A DNA stretch of 64,000 bases, taken from an uncultured bacterium (GTDB lineage Bacteria; Bacillota; Clostridia; Lachnospirales; Lachnospiraceae). The stretch is from contig CAJMNR010000005.1 in assembly GCA_905214875.1 (NCBI GenBank), positions 1 through 64,000 of the forward strand, in the 5' to 3' direction. Each line of letters starts with the position of its first letter. The first letter of the stretch is position 1. Below, one piece after another: positions 60,863 to 64,000 of this stretch. The translations under genes and the position numbers were made by a program. The notes under the pieces were generated by a model. The model made no database searches. It was not told where the DNA came from and saw only the letters and a list, made by a program, of their open reading frames with translations.

Positions 60863-61492
60863 TTAGTTATGATTGTATCCGTTTAATAATAATTTGAGAT
60901 GTTCTTTTAAGATACGAATACCTGTTTTGTTTTCTCCACCTCTAGGAATAATGATATCTGCATATTTCTTAGATGGTTCAACAAATTGCTCATGCATTGG
61001 TTTTACTGTATCTTTATATTGTGTAAGAACTGATTCAATACTTCTTCCACGATCATGAATATCACGAGTGATTCTTCTCATTAATCTTTCGTCTGCATCT
61101 GTATCCACAAACACTTTAATATCCATTAAGTCTCTTAACTCTGTATCTTCTAAGATAAGGATTCCTTCCACGATGATAACTTTCTTAGGTTCTACTAATA
61201 CAGTTTCATTCGATCTTGTATGCATCGCATAATCGTAAACAGGGCGATAAATTGCTCTTCCTTCTTTTAACGCCTTCACATCTTCAATCATCTTCGCTGT
61301 ATCAAATGAAGATGGATGATCATAGTTTAATTTGCTTCTCTCTTCTAATGGCATATCATCATGAGCCCAATAATAATTGTCATGACTAATTAACTCTATA
61401 TCATTTTTAAAATATTCTTTTATCATGTTTACAATAGTAGTCTTGCCCGATGCTGAACCGCCCGCAATACCAACAATACATACACTGTTCAT
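60863..61492 (-). CDS. udk: Uridine kinase
   Basis: 209 residues. P-loop GIAGGSASGKTTIVNM, then LISHDNYYWAHDDMP (catalytic Asp region), NYDHPSSFDTAKM and YDYAMHTRSNETV. The enzyme phosphorylates uridine and cytidine. In Bacillus subtilis udk lies downstream of yrrM-yrrN-yrrO (trmR and trhP), and the same order appears here with a nicotinamidase-like gene inserted. It complements the nucleoside importer encoded next door. Confidence 0.95.
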   Translation of the reverse strand: MNSVCIVGIAGGSASGKTTIVNMIKEYFKNDIELISHDNYYWAHDDMPLEERSKLNYDHPSSFDTAKMIEDVKALKEGRAIYRPVYDYAMHTRSNETVLVEPKKVIIVEGILILEDTELRDLMDIKVFVDTDADERLMRRITRDIHDRGRSIESVLTQYKDTVKPMHEQFVEPSKKYADIIIPRGGENKTGIRILKEHLKLLLNGYNHN

Positions 61493-61623
61493 ATAAATCC
61501 TCCGTAGTTGTTTATTATCTCTGCTAATCTTACTTATTAATTTAAATCATTATAACTTATAATAAAGAAATAATCATGTAGAAATTGTTACTAATATTAT
61601 GGTATATTTTACCAATTATTTAT

Positions 61624-62148
61624 TTAAACTATTTCGATGTGACACATCCTCATAGCGTTTAATGCGTTCTCGTGACTTTCTGGTGTTACACCCGCTGTTA
61701 AATCCTGATGAACACATAGTTTTACTTCCGGAATCGCTGCTTTTATAAGCATTGCATTGCTTATGGCACAGATATCCGTGCATACGCCTACCAAATCGAC
61801 TTGTTCAAGAGTTTCTTCCGTATTTAATTCCGTCACATAGTCCATAAGCTCTTTCGAGCCAAACGTAGGCTTTAAGAATTCTTTTGCTTTTGCATTTTTT
61901 AATGCTTGATCTATTTTATCTACAACCTGCCAACCAGCAGTTCCTTTTATACAATGTGCTACAGGTAAATGTTCCCCTTCCATCGTATGTAAGTAGTCTT
62001 CCCCATGAGTGTCTTTTGTATAAACAACTGTTCCATCGTAATCATTTACAAAGGATGCTATCCCATCGACAATCTGGCATGCTTCTTTTGTTCCGAGCAC
62101 TCCAGTTACAAAATCGTTTTGCATATCAATTACAACTAATAATTTCAC
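61624..62148 (-). CDS. Nicotinamidase-like cysteine hydrolase
   Basis: 174 residues, starting at a GTG (62146-62148) with AGGAGGCG upstream. Catalytic Asp in VVIDMQNDFV, metal or acid residues in KDTHGEDYLHTMEGEHLPVAHC, and the nucleophile Cys in VGVCTDICAISNAM. This fits isochorismatase-like hydrolases, most like nicotinamidase (PncA), which turns nicotinamide into nicotinate for NAD salvage. The exact substrate is not certain. Confidence 0.87.
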   Translation of the reverse strand: MKLLVVIDMQNDFVTGVLGTKEACQIVDGIASFVNDYDGTVVYTKDTHGEDYLHTMEGEHLPVAHCIKGTAGWQVVDKIDQALKNAKAKEFLKPTFGSKELMDYVTELNTEETLEQVDLVGVCTDICAISNAMLIKAAIPEVKLCVHQDLTAGVTPESHENALNAMRMCHIEIV

Positions 62149-62189
62149 ACTAACTGCGCCTCCTAAACATCAAGCTTTTTGCTTATAAA

Positions 62190-62236
62190 GATAGGAGGAT
62201 CATCGAATAAATAACTGTTTCGATATATCCTCCTTA
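62190..62236 (-). terminator. Possible terminator after trhP
   Basis: AGGAGGAT and ATCCTCCT arms extended by ATCGAA/TTCGAT pairing, then ATCTTTAT. It is a weak T-run, so termination is uncertain. Confidence 0.45.
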
Positions 62237-62245
62237 AGAATTCTA

Positions 62246-63481
62246 TTATGCTTCTTTTCTTCTAATGATATCGAATTCAGCTAATTCTACACCAAAATCA
62301 ACAAAGATTTTTTGTTTTGGATGTGGACAGCTTTCCATTTCATTACCATCTTCATCAGTGATACGTTTTACAGTTGCAATAATATTTTCTCCTGATGGCT
62401 TCATGATTTCCAATTCTTCGCCAACAGAGAATTTATTACGTTGCTCTAATTCATAGAGACCTTCACTGTTCTTTCCACTGATTTTTCCAAGATAGCTATA
62501 TCCTTTGATATACGTATTGTTGTCATAGATTTGTGACTCACTATCTGGTTTATTATAGAAGAAACCAGTTGTATATTTACGATACGTACACTTTGCAATT
62601 TCATCCCAGTAATGAGGAATATTCTTTTCATATAGTGCTGGATCTGTGAAATAATCATCAATTGCCTGACGATATGTTCTTGCAACAGATGCAACATAAA
62701 GAGCCGTTTTCATACGACCTTCAACTTTTAAGGAATCAATACCTGCGTGAATGATATCAGGAATATGATCGATCATACATAAATCTTTTGAGTTAAAGAT
62801 ATATGTTCCTCTTTCATTTTCTTCGATTGGCATATATTCACCTGGTCTTGTTTCTTCTACGATATTATATTTCCAACGGCAAGCGTGTGTACAGCTTCCT
62901 CTGTTCGCATCTCTTCCTGTCATATAGTTGCTTAATAAACAACGACCGGAATATGCCATACACATAGCTCCGTGTACAAATGTTTCAATTTCTAAATCTT
63001 CTGGAATATGAGTACGGATTTCTGCGATTTCTGCAATAGATAATTCTCTTGCAGTAACTACACGAGTTGCACCTAATTTGTGCCAGAAGTTAAATGTTGT
63101 ATAGTTTGTGTTATTTGCTTGCGTACTGATATGACGTTCGATTTCCGGACATTCTTCGCCTGCAATTTCAAACATACCTGGATCAGAGATGATTAACGCA
63201 TCTGGTTTCACTTCTCTTAATTCTCTAAAATATTCTCTTGCACCTTTAAGGTCACCATTATGCGCAGTGATATTAGCAGTTACATAAACTTTCTTACCAA
63301 ATTTATGTGCGTATTTTACGCCTTCGATCATATCTTCTTTTGAGAAGTTTTTTGCTTTTGCACGTAAACCGTACATTTCACCACCGATGTAAACCGCATC
63401 AGCACCATATTGAATTGCAACCTGTAAAACTTCTAAATTACTAGCAGGAATTAATAATTCTGGTTTTTTTCTTTCAAACAT
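62246..63481 (-). CDS. trhP: Peptidase U32 family tRNA hydroxylation protein (TrhP-like)
   Basis: 411 residues. The family signature is ETFVHGAMCMAYSGRCLLSN, and the Cys residues in that stretch plus GSCTHACRWKYN form the iron-sulfur or metal site. A C-terminal barrel domain (FSVGEELEIMKPSGENI) follows. TrhP proteins help convert U34 of certain tRNAs to 5-hydroxyuridine. The next gene upstream is a TrmR-like methyltransferase that acts on that product, so the pair forms a pathway. Older annotation calls such proteins collagenases; the neighbourhood argues against it. Confidence 0.9.
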   Translation of the reverse strand: MFERKKPELLIPASNLEVLQVAIQYGADAVYIGGEMYGLRAKAKNFSKEDMIEGVKYAHKFGKKVYVTANITAHNGDLKGAREYFRELREVKPDALIISDPGMFEIAGEECPEIERHISTQANNTNYTTFNFWHKLGATRVVTARELSIAEIAEIRTHIPEDLEIETFVHGAMCMAYSGRCLLSNYMTGRDANRGSCTHACRWKYNIVEETRPGEYMPIEENERGTYIFNSKDLCMIDHIPDIIHAGIDSLKVEGRMKTALYVASVARTYRQAIDDYFTDPALYEKNIPHYWDEIAKCTYRKYTTGFFYNKPDSESQIYDNNTYIKGYSYLGKISGKNSEGLYELEQRNKFSVGEELEIMKPSGENIIATVKRITDEDGNEMESCPHPKQKIFVDFGVELAEFDIIRRKEA

Positions 63482-63496
63482 TTTTCTCTCTACTTT

Positions 63497-64000
63497 CTAT
63501 TTAATAACTTTATAACTTAATGTCACGCCATCGCCGATTGGTAAAACGACAGAATCAAAGGATTCATGATGTGTGAGAGTATATAGATACTCTCTCATTC
63601 TGCTATGAATCGTTCTATTTCTTCGTGTTACTCCAAATCTGGATTCTACCACATCACCATCTTGCAACACATTATCAGATACTAATAAACCGCCTTCTTT
63701 TAATAATGTAAACACATTATCTAAGAAATTAATATATTGCCCTTTTGCGGCATCCATAAAAATAAAATCGAACTGTTCACCTTTGCTGACTAACTCTGCA
63801 AGAATATCCGTCGCATCACCTTCTAATAATGTGATTACTTCATCTCTTCCTGTTGCTTTCAGATTAGCCTTTGCTCTTTCGATTCTTCCTTCATTTCTCT
63901 CGATTGTCGTAATCGTAGCCCCTTTTGGCATATATTCCGACATAAGGATTGCGGAGAACCCTACTGCACATCCCACTTCTAGGATTCTCATAGGTCTATT
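63497..64000 (-). CDS. trmR: O-methyltransferase, TrmR-like, N-terminus cut off by window edge
   Basis: The frame stays open to base 64000 (codons N, R, P before the internal Met), so the true start is outside the window. The visible part begins at SAM motif I (RILEVGCAVGFSAILM) and shows TIERNEGRIERAKANL, FIFMDAAKGQYINFLD and VSDNVLQDGDVV, all typical of SAM O-methyltransferases of the YrrM/TrmR group. TrmR methylates 5-hydroxyuridine in tRNA to 5-methoxyuridine. It lies 15 bases before trhP. Confidence 0.9.
   Translation of the reverse strand, partial: NRPMRILEVGCAVGFSAILMSEYMPKGATITTIERNEGRIERAKANLKATGRDEVITLLEGDATDILAELVSKGEQFDFIFMDAAKGQYINFLDNVFTLLKEGGLLVSDNVLQDGDVVESRFGVTRRNRTIHSRMREYLYTLTHHESFDSVVLPIGDGVTLSYKVIK

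Overview
The window comes from a low-GC, Gram-positive anaerobe, most likely an endospore-forming member of the Clostridia close to Lachnospiraceae. I infer this from an intact sporulation sigma factor (SigK-type), an NfnAB electron-bifurcating transhydrogenase, AGGAGG-type ribosome binding sites with frequent GTG starts, a B. subtilis-type LexA operator, a Firmicutes-type trmR-trhP-udk cluster and a Gram-positive-type type IV pilus locus. No species call is possible from sequence reading alone. Nearly all genes lie on the minus strand; the exceptions are a tRNA-Arg gene and one AraC-type regulator.

Region 1-12.4 kb is an accessory and DNA-repair block. It holds a truncated membrane-anchored protein at the left edge, tRNA-Arg(CCG), a DegV lipid-binding protein, a protein with a C-terminal J-domain (HPD motif), a divergent AraC regulator, a LexA-controlled Y-family polymerase coupled to a small unknown protein, an SRAP (YedK/HMCES) abasic-site protein, and a three-gene operon of a beta-CASP metallo-beta-lactamase, a GrpE-like protein and a divergent Hsp70. 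Ung follows. The Hsp70, GrpE-like and J-domain proteins look like a private chaperone machine tied to a nuclease-fold protein, and this is my main candidate for an undescribed system.

Region 12.5-18 kb is a condensin-like JetABC (Wadjet, type III-like/MksBEF-like) operon with no JetD nuclease visible. Region 18-29 kb carries two paralogous secreted proteins, a DUF5688-like protein, a GGDEF-EAL protein with a YhhN-like membrane protein, nfnAB and a CYTH-domain protein.

Region 29-45.4 kb is one type IV pilus operon read from a near-consensus promoter at about 45.36 kb: pilB, pilT, pilC, major pilin, pilD, a pilM-pilN fusion, pilO, four minor pilin-like or PilX-like proteins and a 1,225-residue membrane-anchored surface protein.

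Region 45.5-51 kb has two CobW-family metal-chaperone GTPases (one with a DUF1980/YcgQ-like tail, one with a His/Cys-rich 57-bp tandem repeat), an aminopeptidase P, a structured intergenic element and a CAP-domain lipoprotein. Region 51-54.3 kb has a DUF6774-like protein, sigK, an S51-like peptidase and lysA.

Region 54.5-64 kb is nucleoside salvage and tRNA modification: a BmpA-NupOPQ-type nucleoside ABC importer followed by thymidine kinase, then trmR-trhP-nicotinamidase-like-udk. One importer permease carries an exact 192-bp tandem duplication. No insertion sequence, prophage, CRISPR array or rRNA was seen.
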